Shown here: positions 23,907 through 34,033 of the stretch, piece by piece
Layout: each line of letters begins with the position of its first letter
How positions within the stretch are numbered: the first letter of the stretch is position 1
Assembly (NCBI RefSeq): GCF_946479755.1
Contig: NZ_CAMLHC010000005.1
Coordinates: 186,001 to 250,000, forward strand
Length of the DNA stretch: 64,000 nt
Direction: 5' to 3'
DNA from: an uncultured Chitinophaga sp.
GTDB lineage: Bacteria > Bacteroidota > Bacteroidia > Chitinophagales > Chitinophagaceae
The notes under the pieces: model-generated
Databases searched by the model: none
What the model saw: only the letters and a program-made list of their open reading frames with translations
What the model was told of the DNA's origin: nothing
Translations under genes and position numbers: made by a program

Positions 23907-26220
23907 CGGTGGCCAGCGCTATCACCACGGCCATACCGCCGGCCAGGATGAACACCCACCAGTGAATAGCCGTGCGGTAGCTGAACTGACCGAGCCAGTA
24001 AGCCATCAGGCCCCATGCCAGCGGAAATGCGATCACGGCTGATAACAACACCAGCTTCAGGAACTCTACGGACAACAACCGGGCTATGCCCGCCACGCTG
24101 GCGCCAAGTACTTTGCGGATACCGATTTCTTTGGTCCTCCGTTCAGCGGTGTAAGCCGCTAACCCGAATAATCCCAGGCAGGAAATAATGATCGCCAGCG
24201 AAGCAAATACCCGCGATAACCGGCCTATCAACTGCTCGCTGCTGAACATGGCATTGAACTGTTCGTCTACAAAGCGGAAAGCAAACGGATAACCGGGGTT
24301 GTCCTTCGCCATCACCTGCTCTATTCCTTTCACAGCCAGCTCCGGATCAGCCTTGGCAGCGATCCTGACATACATTACCCGGGGATCATTGTCACGCTTG
24401 AAAAACGCCACCGGGTCCGGTTTGCCGTATATATTTCCGTATACATAGTCTTTCACGACGCCCACGATCCGGTAGGGACGATAGTTATTTTCTTCATCAT
24501 CCGGTATCAGCAAGTTGCGGCCGATACTCCCTTCGGCGCCCATCAGGCGGGAGAGCGATTCGGTGATCACTACGCTGAAGCTGTCTACCGTGGCGCCGGA
24601 CTGGAAGTCACGGCCCTGTGTCAGCTCCATGCCGGAAGTAGCGAAAAATCCGGGCGTCACACACCTGTTGGAGATGAGAAAACCACTTTCCGGTGAACCG
24701 GGCCAGCGGAAAGCATTGGTATTGTTGCCGCCGTAGATGGTGGCATGGTCGGAGAGCGCCACATTTTCTATCAACCCCGTATTCAGCAGGTCCTGGCGAA
24801 TAGCGGCAAAGTCCTGCCCCATCCTGCCGGTGACGTCCATTTCCAGCAGGTTGTCTTTGTTATAGCCCAGCTTCCGGTGCTTCACATGTTCTATCTGCTG
24901 ATAGATGATGATGGTAGAAACAATCAGAACAATAGACACCGTGAACTGTACCGTCACCAGTCCTTTACGGATAAACGCGGCACTACCGCCGGGCGTCTTG
25001 ATGCCTTTCAGCACCTTCACCGGGTTAAAGGAAGAAAGATACAGGGAAGGGTAACTACCGGCCACCACTCCGGTCACCAGGGCTATAGACAGCAACGCCG
25101 CCCAATGCGCCGGACGCTGCAGCCCCGGTTCTATCTGTTTGCCTTCCATGGCATTAAATGCCGGCAACAGGAGGCAGATGATCACCACCGCCAATACAGC
25201 GGCCAGCAAAGACATCAGCATCGCCTCACCGATAAACTGTATTACCAGCCGGCCTTTCCCGGCTCCCAGCACTTTCCGCACGCCCACTTCTTTGGATCGT
25301 TTCTCACTGCGCGCCGTCGCCAGGTTCATAAAATTGATACAGGCTATAAAAATGATGATCCACCCTATCACGGTAAACAGCCGCACATAACCGATACGGC
25401 CGCCGGTCTGCTTACCGTCCGTAAATTCATTCCGCAGCCGCCAGTCATGCATGGGAAACAGGAAAGGCGAAGAGATGGCTTTCGGGAATTTTTCTTTCAC
25501 ATAACCCGCCAGTTGCCGGTTGAGCGCCGCTACGTCCGTACCCGGCACCAGTTCCACGAAATTATTGACCGAATTATTATCCCACGATGCCAGTGCTTTG
25601 TGCGCATTAAGGTAAGTCTGAAAAGGCGCCAGCCATTCGAAACGAAGGGTGGAATTCTGCGGCAGATCCTTTAATACGCCGGTTACCATATATTCCTGCT
25701 GGTTGTCCATCTTCAGCAGCCTGCCCCGCAGGTTGGTCGTCTGCCCGAAGAATTTACGTGCAGCCGTTTCCGTTAGTACCAGGGAATTAGGTTGTGTAAA
25801 AGCAGTTTGCGCATCCCCTTCCACAAAAGGAAAGGTGAACATGCTGAACAGTGTACTGTCTGCATACATACCGGCGCTATAATAAGCCGTCTGACCATTG
25901 TTGAACATAGCCGACACCGCCCCTTCCGTTGTCCGGCAGGTACGGGCCACACCAGGAAATTCCGCCTGAATGGCCGGCCCCATCAGTGCCGGGGTAGACC
26001 AGAAAGTACGTTTATAACCATCGTATTGCCAGTGTTGTAAAACGGCATACAAACGGTCTTTCTTTTCATGCATACTGTCGTACTGCACCTCATCTTCCAC
26101 CCATAGGAAGATAATGCCGGCACAGGCAATGCCTGTCATCAGCCCGAAAATGTTCAGGAAGCTGTATGCTTTGTTTTTCCACAAGCTACGGACAGCGGTC
26201 CGGATATAGTTGGTAATCAT
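23845..26220 (-). CDS. MacB/FtsX-like ABC transporter permease
   Basis: A 791-residue inner-membrane protein with two MacB periplasmic-core plus FtsX repeats. N-terminal segment: YIRTAVRSLWKNKAYSFLNIFGLMTGIAC. Middle: ATARSEKRSKEVGVRKVLGAGKGRLVIQF. C-terminal repeat: AYTAERRTKEIGIRKVLGASVAGIA. About eight membrane segments and large extracytoplasmic loops. Such permeases work with a separate LolD/MacB-like ATPase, which is absent nearby. In Bacteroidota they occur as expanded families, often linked to antimicrobial-peptide or stress responses. Cargo unknown. A paralog lies at 28428-30842. Confidence 0.9.
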   Translation of the reverse strand: MITNYIRTAVRSLWKNKAYSFLNIFGLMTGIACAGIIFLWVEDEVQYDSMHEKKDRLYAVLQHWQYDGYKRTFWSTPALMGPAIQAEFPGVARTCRTTEGAVSAMFNNGQTAYYSAGMYADSTLFSMFTFPFVEGDAQTAFTQPNSLVLTETAARKFFGQTTNLRGRLLKMDNQQEYMVTGVLKDLPQNSTLRFEWLAPFQTYLNAHKALASWDNNSVNNFVELVPGTDVAALNRQLAGYVKEKFPKAISSPFLFPMHDWRLRNEFTDGKQTGGRIGYVRLFTVIGWIIIFIACINFMNLATARSEKRSKEVGVRKVLGAGKGRLVIQFIGEAMLMSLLAAVLAVVIICLLLPAFNAMEGKQIEPGLQRPAHWAALLSIALVTGVVAGSYPSLYLSSFNPVKVLKGIKTPGGSAAFIRKGLVTVQFTVSIVLIVSTIIIYQQIEHVKHRKLGYNKDNLLEMDVTGRMGQDFAAIRQDLLNTGLIENVALSDHATIYGGNNTNAFRWPGSPESGFLISNRCVTPGFFATSGMELTQGRDFQSGATVDSFSVVITESLSRLMGAEGSIGRNLLIPDDEENNYRPYRIVGVVKDYVYGNIYGKPDPVAFFKRDNDPRVMYVRIAAKADPELAVKGIEQVMAKDNPGYPFAFRFVDEQFNAMFSSEQLIGRLSRVFASLAIIISCLGLFGLAAYTAERRTKEIGIRKVLGASVAGIARLLSVEFLKLVLLSAVIAFPLAWGLMAYWLGQFSYRTAIHWWVFILAGGMAVVIALATVSYQAVRTAMRNPVKSLQTM

Positions 26221-26430
26221 GCTAACCGGTTTTCCAATGGGATGCCAACAATCAATATATTAATATCCAATAAAATACATATTACACGATAAAAAAAATG
26301 TCCGCTTTTGAGACAGGTTTTGTTCAATTGCGGATACACAACCGGTAACGGCGCCGGCTGTACGATCCTTTAAAGTTTCCCTAATTCACACCCTCTTAAC
26401 AATCACTGTTTTTATATTGAAACAAAAAAA

Positions 26431-27852
26431 ATGGTCCCTGCTATCCCCCTGCTGCCCCTGGCCCTCCTTACGCTCCGGCCTGTAGCCGCCGACACCCCGT
26501 TGCGTTATCCCGCCGCCACTGTTATCCGGCTGATAGATACGCTTTCCGGAAAGCTGGCTGAAAGTCACCCCGGATATTACCGCTACCGCTCCAAAAGCAA
26601 TGTACAGCATTATACCGATTCCCTGAAAGCCACGATCACGGGAGATTCACTCACCACGCTGGAAATTTACCGCAAGGTAAAACCTTTTGTTTCCGCGATC
26701 GGTTGCCTGCACACCGGGCTGCAACTGCCAACGGCATATGTATCGCAACTGAACAGCCAGCCGAATTTACTACCGTTACAGTTAATATTCGACAACCGGC
26801 AGGCAACGGTCACCAAAAATTATTCGGCAGACAGCAGCCTGCTTCCCGGCACCGTGATCACGGCCATCAACGGTAAAAGCATTCAGGACCTGCTGTCCGT
26901 GCTGTTACCCGCTATTCCGGCGGACGGCTATAATCTGACCATGAAATACAAAGCATTGTATCACCAGTTCCCTTCCTGGTACCGTAATATGATCGGACCC
27001 GCCAATACCTTTACACTAACGCTGGCCAATGGCCATACCGTCACCGTACCGGCCGCCCGGTATGGGGAACTGGCGCGTCCCGGCTTCCTGAAAGAACCCA
27101 GCCCGAAAGAAACGCTCAGTTTTACCATAAAGGGGAAGACAGCCATTCTCACCATCCGTTCTTTCGCCACATCGGACATTAAAAGAACAGGACAACATTT
27201 CAGGAAGTATATCGATCAGGTATTTCTTCAACTGCGGCAACAAGGTATCCGGCAACTGATCGTAGACCTCCGCGGCAACACCGGCGGCACCGATGGTAAT
27301 GCCGTTTATTTCACACGGCATTTTTTCGCACAGCCTTTCCGTTATTGGGACAGGATAGAAGTCACACCAACCATAGCGGGACAGATCAAAGGCTTTACCC
27401 GCCTGTTTTACCGGAAGCCTGCTCTTCAGGAGGGAACCTATCGTTGGAAAAAGTCCCCTATCACCCGGGAGTTTGATTACTATACATCGCAACAACCAGC
27501 GCGGTCTGTTTATAACGGCAAGACCTACATCCTGACAGATGGATTTTGTATGTCTTCCTGTGCAGATGTAGCGGCTATTCTGTCGTTTCACCGCAAAGCG
27601 GTTTTTATCGGGGAGGAAACCGGCGGCGGCTACCAGGGTAATACCAGCGGCATGATGCCGGTCGTTGAGCTGCCGCCCGTTTCGCTGTTGCTGACCGTAC
27701 CGCTTCAGCAATATTATAATGCTGTTGATACAACGCTGCACCGGGGCCATGGCACGCCGCCGGACTATGCGGTGCCGTTAACGGCCACCGCTGTTATAAA
27801 CGGCACCGACCAGCCTATGGAGCTGGCGCTCAGGCTGGCCGGTGCTATGTAA
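26431..27852 (+). CDS. S41 family peptidase, exported
   Basis: A 473-residue protein with a short signal sequence (MVPAIPLLPLALLTLRPVAA). A PDZ-like region lies around 115-165 (LLPGTVITAINGKSIQDLLS). The S41 protease core is at about 225-420: KTAILTIRSF, LIVDLRGNTGGTDGNA, and TDGFCMSSCADVAAIL with the probable nucleophile Ser375 or Ser376, then IGEETGGGYQGNTSG. It is a tail-specific-protease relative acting in the periplasm; the substrate is unknown. The 210-base gap before it, shared with the divergent permease gene, is AT-rich and shows no clear promoter box. Confidence 0.88.
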   Translation: MVPAIPLLPLALLTLRPVAADTPLRYPAATVIRLIDTLSGKLAESHPGYYRYRSKSNVQHYTDSLKATITGDSLTTLEIYRKVKPFVSAIGCLHTGLQLPTAYVSQLNSQPNLLPLQLIFDNRQATVTKNYSADSSLLPGTVITAINGKSIQDLLSVLLPAIPADGYNLTMKYKALYHQFPSWYRNMIGPANTFTLTLANGHTVTVPAARYGELARPGFLKEPSPKETLSFTIKGKTAILTIRSFATSDIKRTGQHFRKYIDQVFLQLRQQGIRQLIVDLRGNTGGTDGNAVYFTRHFFAQPFRYWDRIEVTPTIAGQIKGFTRLFYRKPALQEGTYRWKKSPITREFDYYTSQQPARSVYNGKTYILTDGFCMSSCADVAAILSFHRKAVFIGEETGGGYQGNTSGMMPVVELPPVSLLLTVPLQQYYNAVDTTLHRGHGTPPDYAVPLTATAVINGTDQPMELALRLAGAM

Positions 27853-27860
27853 TATTGTGC

Positions 27861-28349
27861 TCATTGTGCAAGATAGGTAGGATCGTCTCTCAGGTCCATC
27901 CGCATTTCGACCAGGTGTCTTTTGAATCCTGCTTTCTCGTATGCTTTTACCGCCCCTTCATTGTCGGCGTACACATCGAGACGCAGTTCCAGCACATCCT
28001 GCAGGTAGGCCCATTCTTTCAGAAAAGCCACGATTTTGGCATTGATGCCCTGGCCACGAAAAGCAGGGTCTACATACATGAAGCCAAGATATCCCTGCTT
28101 ATCATGTTTAAGGTAAGGCCTGGATGCCGGCTCGATGCGGCAATAGCCGGAACCTACCAGCTGAGTGCCCGACACCGCGACAGCCACCTCAACATGATCG
28201 GCCGCGATCATTTGTGCAACGTCATAATAATGAATGGTCCCGTCCTGTAAAGTAGGATCATAGGGCCTTTCCGCCGAAATAATGCCCTGCTCGAAAGTAA
28301 GCAGCAAGGGCAGGTCTTCCTTTACTGCCTTTCTTACGGTAATGTCCAT
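27861..28349 (-). CDS. GNAT family N-acetyltransferase
   Basis: A 162-residue single-domain GNAT: start MDITVRKAVKEDLPLLL, core LGFMYVDPAFRGQGINAKIV with the acetyl-CoA loop R-G-Q-G-I, and VYADNEGAVKAYEKAGFKRH near the end. The substrate is unknown. The start is taken at the ATG at 28349, because 12 extra in-frame residues upstream (28385) do not resemble the family. It ends 8 bases from the stop of the convergent S41 peptidase gene. Confidence 0.9.
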   Translation of the reverse strand: MDITVRKAVKEDLPLLLTFEQGIISAERPYDPTLQDGTIHYYDVAQMIAADHVEVAVAVSGTQLVGSGYCRIEPASRPYLKHDKQGYLGFMYVDPAFRGQGINAKIVAFLKEWAYLQDVLELRLDVYADNEGAVKAYEKAGFKRHLVEMRMDLRDDPTYLAQ

Positions 28350-28427
28350 ATACGCTGATTGGATTTTTAACAGATAAACATTCACTTACGTCATCATAAA
28401 TGTCGGACTTTATCTGTTGCAACCCAA

Positions 28428-30842
28428 CTATTCAGACCGCAAACTATGCGCCGGGTTCACCAGCGCAGCGCGGATACTCTGGAAGCTGACTGTCAGGAAA
28501 GCGATCCCCAGCACCAGGATAAGCGGGATGGCGAATAACCACCAATACAACTCGGTCCGGAAAGCATATCCCTTCAACCATTGGGTAACGCTGAACCAGG
28601 CTACCGGCGTGGCTACACCGAAAGCGATCACGATCAGCACGGCAAATTCCCGGTACAGCAACTGCACAATTTCAGAGACGGAAGCGCCCAGTATTTTACG
28701 GATACTGATTTCTTTGGTACGCTGCACAATGGTGAAAGATGCCAGCCCGAACAAACCGAGACAGGCCACCAGGATGGCCAGCGCGGTGAAGATGCCGAAC
28801 ACCTTTCCAAACCGCTGGTCCGCCTTGTATTGCTCGTCAAAATGTTCATCAAGGAAAAAATACTCAAACGGATTGTCCGGGAAAAAAGTATTCCAGTTCC
28901 GCTGCACCGCGGCAAGGGTAGCGTTGACGTTATCCGGCGATACGCCGATAGAAATATATCCCCTCACTTCCGGCTTCAGCCGGATGATGAGCGACTCATA
29001 GGCATCGTGCAGCGATTGCTGGTGAAAGTCCTCCACCACACCGGCAATTCGTAAGGTGTCTCCCCAAAAGAAGATAAGCTTGCCGACAGCCAGTTCAGGA
29101 TTATCAAATCCCAGCCTGCGGATACCGGTCCTGTTGAAAACTACCGCACCCTCTGCCCCGTCCATGCCAAAGTCGCGGTCGAAATTACGGCCTGCCACCA
29201 GCTTGAGATGATAAGAAGGTACAAAATCATAGTCAACGTCGATGGCGCGGAACTGCTTGCCCTCAGTCTGGTGCTGCTCTATCAGGCGTATCCCGCCGGC
29301 GTTCAGGGAGGAAGCTTCACCCGGCACAATGGAAGATACCGTTACGCTATGGATATTGCTTTCCCGCATCAGTTGCTCTTTGAAAGCCTGTGTTTGCCGC
29401 ATCCTGGTAGAGTCAGTGTAAATGAGAGGTGGTTTTATCACCAGCGTCTGCGCAATGTTAATGCCCAACTGCTGCGAACGCATAAACTGTATCTGTTTAA
29501 AAACGGTGAGCATGCCCACCAGCAAAAACAGGGAAGCGGCAAACTGCACCACCACCAGCGACTTGCGCAGCGTACTGCCCTGGCGGGACGAGATCGCCTT
29601 GCCTTTCAGCACCACCACCGGTTTAAAACGGGAAAGCACAAACGCAGGATATAAACCTGACAGGAAAGATCCGGTAATGAACAGTGCTATTAACACGGTC
29701 CAGAAAAGCCGGTCATACAGCAACGAAAAAGAAAGCTGTTGCCCTGTCACACTATTAAACAGCGGGATAGAAAAAACCACGAGGAACAGCGCCATCACGA
29801 CTGCCATCCCGTTCAGCATCACTGATTCGATCATGAACTGCGCTACCAGCTGAGACCTGCGGGAGCCAATCGCTTTGCGTACGCCCACTTCCACCGCTCT
29901 GTTGATAGCCCGGGCCGTAGCAAGATTAATATAGTTTATCCAGGCGATGCCGATAATAAACAAGGCGATGCCCATCAATAAATAAACCGTATTGCCCTGA
30001 CCGTTAGTCTCCGCTTCCATCATCAGGTGGGAATACAGATGGATGTCTTTCAGCGGCTGAAGAAAATATTTTGTAGTGAACTCCTTAGGCACGTCCACAT
30101 AGTAGCTGTTTACCAGCGCGGGGAACTTCGCCTCCAGCTTCCCGGGATCGGCATCCGGGCGCAGCAGCAGATAAGTCAGGCAACCATCCCACTGCCATCC
30201 TGTTTCGGGATCATCCGGTTTTACCATATCCTGGTAACTGGCATAGGAATACATCGCGTCTGCCTTCAGGTGGGTGTTGGATGGCATGTCTTTGTATACG
30301 CCCGTCACCTTAAAAATACGGTGGTGGTTCTGGCGGACGATTTTACCGATAGGGTCGTCTTCCCCGAATAGTTTCCGGGCGATGCTCTCCGAAAGCACAA
30401 CTGTGTTAGGCGCTGCCAGCGCCGTGGTGGGATCACCGCTGACAAGCGGTGTGGAAAACACTTTAAAATAGGCGCTGCTGGCCCAATACACCGAGGATAC
30501 TTTTACGCTCCGCTGCCCGTTGTCCAGCAACACCTCCTGTTGTTTGACCAGCTTTACATAATCCTCTATTTCAGGAAAAGCTTCCTTAAAGTGATTGCCG
30601 ATCGCGAAGGCACCGGCGGCCCAGCTGGTTTGCAGCTGTCCTTTTTCATACCGCTCCTGCCGCACTCTGTAAATACGGTCTCCTTTTTCCTGCGATTGTT
30701 CATAGCTCAGTTCAAACGCTACATATTGCAGGATCAGCAGGGAGGCGGCGATGCCGATGGCCAGCCCCATAATGTTAATAACAGAAAACACCTTGTTGCG
30801 ACTGATATTCCGCCAGGCTATCTTGATATAATTTTTCAGCAT
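28428..30842 (-). CDS. MacB/FtsX-like ABC transporter permease (paralog)
   Basis: An 804-residue protein of the same build as the permease at 23845-26220: MLKNYIKIAWRNISRNKVFSVINIMGLAIG, then ATARAINRAVEVGVRKAIGSRRSQLV, then TIVQRTKEISIRKILGASVSEIV near the C-terminus. Two FtsX units with MacB-like periplasmic domains. The start at 30842 is chosen over one 15 codons upstream because MLKNYIKIAWR is the family's standard opening. No ATPase partner nearby; substrate unknown. Confidence 0.9.
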   Translation of the reverse strand: MLKNYIKIAWRNISRNKVFSVINIMGLAIGIAASLLILQYVAFELSYEQSQEKGDRIYRVRQERYEKGQLQTSWAAGAFAIGNHFKEAFPEIEDYVKLVKQQEVLLDNGQRSVKVSSVYWASSAYFKVFSTPLVSGDPTTALAAPNTVVLSESIARKLFGEDDPIGKIVRQNHHRIFKVTGVYKDMPSNTHLKADAMYSYASYQDMVKPDDPETGWQWDGCLTYLLLRPDADPGKLEAKFPALVNSYYVDVPKEFTTKYFLQPLKDIHLYSHLMMEAETNGQGNTVYLLMGIALFIIGIAWINYINLATARAINRAVEVGVRKAIGSRRSQLVAQFMIESVMLNGMAVVMALFLVVFSIPLFNSVTGQQLSFSLLYDRLFWTVLIALFITGSFLSGLYPAFVLSRFKPVVVLKGKAISSRQGSTLRKSLVVVQFAASLFLLVGMLTVFKQIQFMRSQQLGINIAQTLVIKPPLIYTDSTRMRQTQAFKEQLMRESNIHSVTVSSIVPGEASSLNAGGIRLIEQHQTEGKQFRAIDVDYDFVPSYHLKLVAGRNFDRDFGMDGAEGAVVFNRTGIRRLGFDNPELAVGKLIFFWGDTLRIAGVVEDFHQQSLHDAYESLIIRLKPEVRGYISIGVSPDNVNATLAAVQRNWNTFFPDNPFEYFFLDEHFDEQYKADQRFGKVFGIFTALAILVACLGLFGLASFTIVQRTKEISIRKILGASVSEIVQLLYREFAVLIVIAFGVATPVAWFSVTQWLKGYAFRTELYWWLFAIPLILVLGIAFLTVSFQSIRAALVNPAHSLRSE

Positions 30843-30994
30843 ATGAAAGAAGTTCGCTCCGGTGGACTGCAATAAATCTGCCACCACCGGAAAGCCTTGT
30901 CCCGCGCAGCATTACAGCTTGTATGCCCACGGGAAATGTTTCATTATCGCACACCTTCCGTCCGATAATGGACGTTTCTTTTTACCTTTATGAC

Positions 30995-31738
30995 ATGTAC
31001 CGGCAATACAAACCACATCCGCTACTGGAGCCATATATCGACGCTTACTGGACCGTTACTTCGGCGACCGGTTCGGCGGCTGTGGGCCGCATACTGCCCG
31101 ATGGCTGCGTGGATATTATCTGCAATCTCGGTGATTCCGCCGTCAGCGATGTAGGCACACCGCAACAGCAACTGCTGGCGCCGGAGAAAGCGTACCTGGT
31201 CGGTACCATGACCCGCTACTCCGACTCCTGTCAGCCCGGCATGACACGCATGATCGGCATCCGCTTCAAACCGGCTGCATTCAATTCCTTTTACCGGCTG
31301 CCTTTACAGGACACGGCCGACGAATGTATCGAATTCGGGCAGGAGCTAGTGACACTGCTGCTGGCCGCCGGCGATCATTTTGTTCCGGCGCTGGACAAAT
31401 ACCTGCTTGAGCGTATCACCCATGCCTCCCGCGACATGCTGCCTGTCATAGACACCATCCGCCGGCATCAGGGCGTTATCCGGATCAGCGACCTGGCCCG
31501 CGCACATTTCCTGACACCCCGCCAACTGGAACGGCAGTTCCTCAAACATACCGGCGTTACCCCAAAAGCATTCGCCAATATCATCCGTTATCAGGCCGTA
31601 CACCGGCATATCCGGAAAAATCCCGGCAGCAGCCTGCTGCAGATCGCTTTCGATCACGGTTACTACGATCACGCCCATCTGACCAACGATATCCGGAAAT
31701 ACACCGGTAAAGTTCCCTCTATCATCATGGAAAAATAA
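30995..31738 (+). CDS. AraC family regulator with DUF6597-like N-terminal domain
   Basis: A 247-residue regulator. The N-terminal about 110 residues (YKPHPLLEPYIDAYWTVTS, GRILPDGCVDIICNLGD, MIGIRFKPAAFNSFY) match the sensor domain often annotated DUF6597 in AraC proteins. The C-terminal double helix-turn-helix is at about 150-245 (ISDLARAHFLTPRQLERQFLKHTGVTPK, LQIAFDHGYYDHAHLTNDIRKYTG). The start at 30995 is preferred because it follows a promoter-like TACCTTTA box by a few bases; in-frame Met codons at 30968 and 30923 are possible. Target unknown. Confidence 0.88.
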   Translation: MYRQYKPHPLLEPYIDAYWTVTSATGSAAVGRILPDGCVDIICNLGDSAVSDVGTPQQQLLAPEKAYLVGTMTRYSDSCQPGMTRMIGIRFKPAAFNSFYRLPLQDTADECIEFGQELVTLLLAAGDHFVPALDKYLLERITHASRDMLPVIDTIRRHQGVIRISDLARAHFLTPRQLERQFLKHTGVTPKAFANIIRYQAVHRHIRKNPGSSLLQIAFDHGYYDHAHLTNDIRKYTGKVPSIIMEK

Positions 31739-31838
31739 AAAAATCTGAAAATAATTGTCCGTGTTTAGAAGTGGTTAACAAATGCCAATTTGATTATCTG
31801 TAATCTTGCAACATGGTTCATCGCTAAAAACGGAGGAT

Positions 31839-32678
31839 ATGCCAGGGCTACCTTATTTCACGAAAGACGGCGACACATGGATGTTTCATCAGCCGGCAGT
31901 ACTGGCCGCCTATCACGGCGAGCTGCTGTACGCCATGGATATGATGCAGGCAAAACCACTGGCCGCAGAGAGAATATTCCGTAAAATCATCCACGCCTGT
32001 GGCCACAGCCACATCGACGCCCTGCTGTCACTGGCCGTTATTCTTAACAGAAGCGGCCGCCATATAGAAGGGAACGCGCTCATACACAGGGCGCACCTGA
32101 TCTGCATGGAAGCGCTGCCGGCAGATTTTCACCCGGGCCGGGACCATATTTACTGGCACCTGCTGGAAAACCGGCCCTTTCTGCGCGCCATCCAGGCAGT
32201 CATCCCCGAGCACATCAAAGAAAAACAATATGAGCGGGCGCTGCATAAGATCAGTTTTCTGCTGAAGATCAACCCGCAGGACGATACCCGGGCAGCCGCC
32301 CTGCAGCCTGCCTGTTATATGCACCTCGGCCGTTATGAGGCTTACCTGCAATGGTACCAGCAACAGCCAGCCGGCTGTCATACCCTGGAAAATACATTTT
32401 TCTCGTTCCTGGCCCTCTATAAACTGGGACTGGCGTCACAGGCCAAAGCACGTTTCCTGGAAGCCCGCCAGGCATGGCCGCATATGGCGGACGAACTGCT
32501 CAAGTCCAGCCACCAGTTTCCGGCAGATGAGTTTACGGAATACCAGCAGGAAATCCCTTCCGGCAGCAGGCAGGAAGCCTTCGTTTGCTGGCTGGCTTCC
32601 AGAGAGTTATGGCAAAGGGAAAAGGGATTAAAGAAATTCATACGCACCGTTATCGGAGCACCTGCAGGCCTCTCCTGA
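31839..32678 (+). CDS. Helical-repeat (TPR-like) protein of unknown function
   Basis: A 279-residue soluble protein without signal peptide or membrane segment. Ala/Leu-rich helix pairs such as YERALHKISFLLKINPQDDTRAA and FLALYKLGLASQAKARFLEA suggest tetratricopeptide-like repeats and hence protein binding. The start is placed at the ATG at 31839, preceded by GGAGG only 2 bases away. An earlier TTG start (31806) is possible, and a 4-codon mini-ORF (ATG 31813) precedes it. No family recognised. Close to the AraC gene on the same strand (100 bases), so possibly co-transcribed. Confidence 0.65.
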   Translation: MPGLPYFTKDGDTWMFHQPAVLAAYHGELLYAMDMMQAKPLAAERIFRKIIHACGHSHIDALLSLAVILNRSGRHIEGNALIHRAHLICMEALPADFHPGRDHIYWHLLENRPFLRAIQAVIPEHIKEKQYERALHKISFLLKINPQDDTRAAALQPACYMHLGRYEAYLQWYQQQPAGCHTLENTFFSFLALYKLGLASQAKARFLEARQAWPHMADELLKSSHQFPADEFTEYQQEIPSGSRQEAFVCWLASRELWQREKGLKKFIRTVIGAPAGLS

Positions 32679-32689
32679 TACCGCGGACA

Positions 32690-33295
32690 TTACTGCGAAG
32701 CGCGGATATGAAGCGTAGTGCCCTTGAAATAGTAATCCACCGCGCTGCTGTATTTTACCACGCTCATAAAAGCGTCCAGCGACTGACATGGGTCCATGCA
32801 ACCCGTAAACCGGCGTAACGACATCTCCGGTTCATCAAAAATCACTTTGATCGCAAAACGTTTGTCAATCATTCCCCGGATCTCATTCAGGGAAGCATCG
32901 TGAAAAGTATACACCCCATCCTTTCTTCTGCCCGCACCGGCCAGCTGCATCTCATGCGGACCACGTAATGCCGCCCCCGCTCTTTCATTCATAGCCAGCT
33001 GACGGATCACCTCCTTCTCGTGCCTGCTTTGCCACCATCCGCTCAGGCATAACCCCGCCAGGATGATGCTGATACATATGCCGGGTACGGTGTAGTTATA
33101 CGATTTAGCCTCATCGCCCTGCATTAACTCATCCTCTACCGCCAGCCACCCTGCGCCGGCATCCGTTACATCTTTTTTAGGGTCAAGTTTACCTTCCTTC
33201 ATCAAACGCCGGTATTCCCGGGCTACCCGCCGCGCATTGGGTACCTGGTCCATCAGGTCAAACAGCTCTTTGGTTTCTTTGTTGCTCAAGGTCAA
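32690..33295 (-). CDS. Orphan membrane protein with FecR-type DUF4974 tail
   Basis: A 201-residue protein with a short N-terminal cytoplasmic part (1-85), one membrane segment about 86-107 (YTVPGICISIILAGLCLSGWW) and a C-terminal DUF4974 domain about 130-200 (FHDASLNEIRGMIDKRFAIKVIFDEPEMSLRRFTG ... YYFKGTTLHI). DUF4974 normally forms the C-terminus of FecR anti-sigma factors and resembles the STN fold, but here the central FecR domain is missing. There is no sigma factor or TonB-dependent transporter adjacent. It could be a decayed or minimal anti-sigma factor. Confidence 0.7.
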   Translation of the reverse strand: MTLSNKETKELFDLMDQVPNARRVAREYRRLMKEGKLDPKKDVTDAGAGWLAVEDELMQGDEAKSYNYTVPGICISIILAGLCLSGWWQSRHEKEVIRQLAMNERAGAALRGPHEMQLAGAGRRKDGVYTFHDASLNEIRGMIDKRFAIKVIFDEPEMSLRRFTGCMDPCQSLDAFMSVVKYSSAVDYYFKGTTLHIRASQ

Positions 33296-34033
33296 GTATT
33301 TTTGAGTATCAAAACATCAGTGGTACCCGTACAGGCGTACCGGTTATCATCAGGTATAGTATAAAATGCAGACAATACGGGCCTGCCGGATACGCGGCAT
33401 TAAGCCCCATAAACATCATACGGATAGTTCATGATAAGGGTTGTCATAGTAAGGGAATCCATTTGTCAAATTACTCATCCTGTATTTCCGTATAATCCTG
33501 CCGGAAATGTATATGCTACATGATCGTTGTGATTATTGCTTGTCAGGTGTCTGATGATCGCCGGCATCCGCTCCTGTTGCCACACCGCTGCTGCCAGCCG
33601 GCCTTTTTCCATGCGCCAGTACGTTTTCGTTTAACTTCTTCTATAGATCTGTGATATAGCTGTGTTAGTATAAACGATAAATAATACCATCCGGATTTAA
33701 CTTTGACGAACATGATTAAAACTGATTTCCCTGATGTGCGACTTTTAGCAGCACTGCTTTATATCCTATATTTATCCTGGCATTTTTAATTATCTTGTAT
33801 CTAATAAACTAATCATCAAGTAATAAAAAATACCATCAAATATAAATATTATAATACAATAATATATTATTGATTTATTGTGCTCTCCGGGACGCCATCA
33901 TCCGGTTGACTGTTTTCCCGTAGTGATGGACCAGGTATAAAACCACCAGCCGTACAAGATAAACCTCGCACCATCAACAGGCCGGGTAAAGTTGGCCTGT
34001 AACAATTTCTGCTTTTTCTTTCGGGGAACAGTG
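33296..34033. other. Long AT-rich intergenic region, no gene found
   Basis: About 740 bases. The stretch 33780-33880 is almost pure A/T with overlapping palindromes. A small hairpin ACAGGCC / GGCCTGT is at about 33977-33999. A 44-codon ORF can be read from the ATG near 33519, but it resembles nothing and has no terminator. No RNA gene was recognised. Confidence 0.5.
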
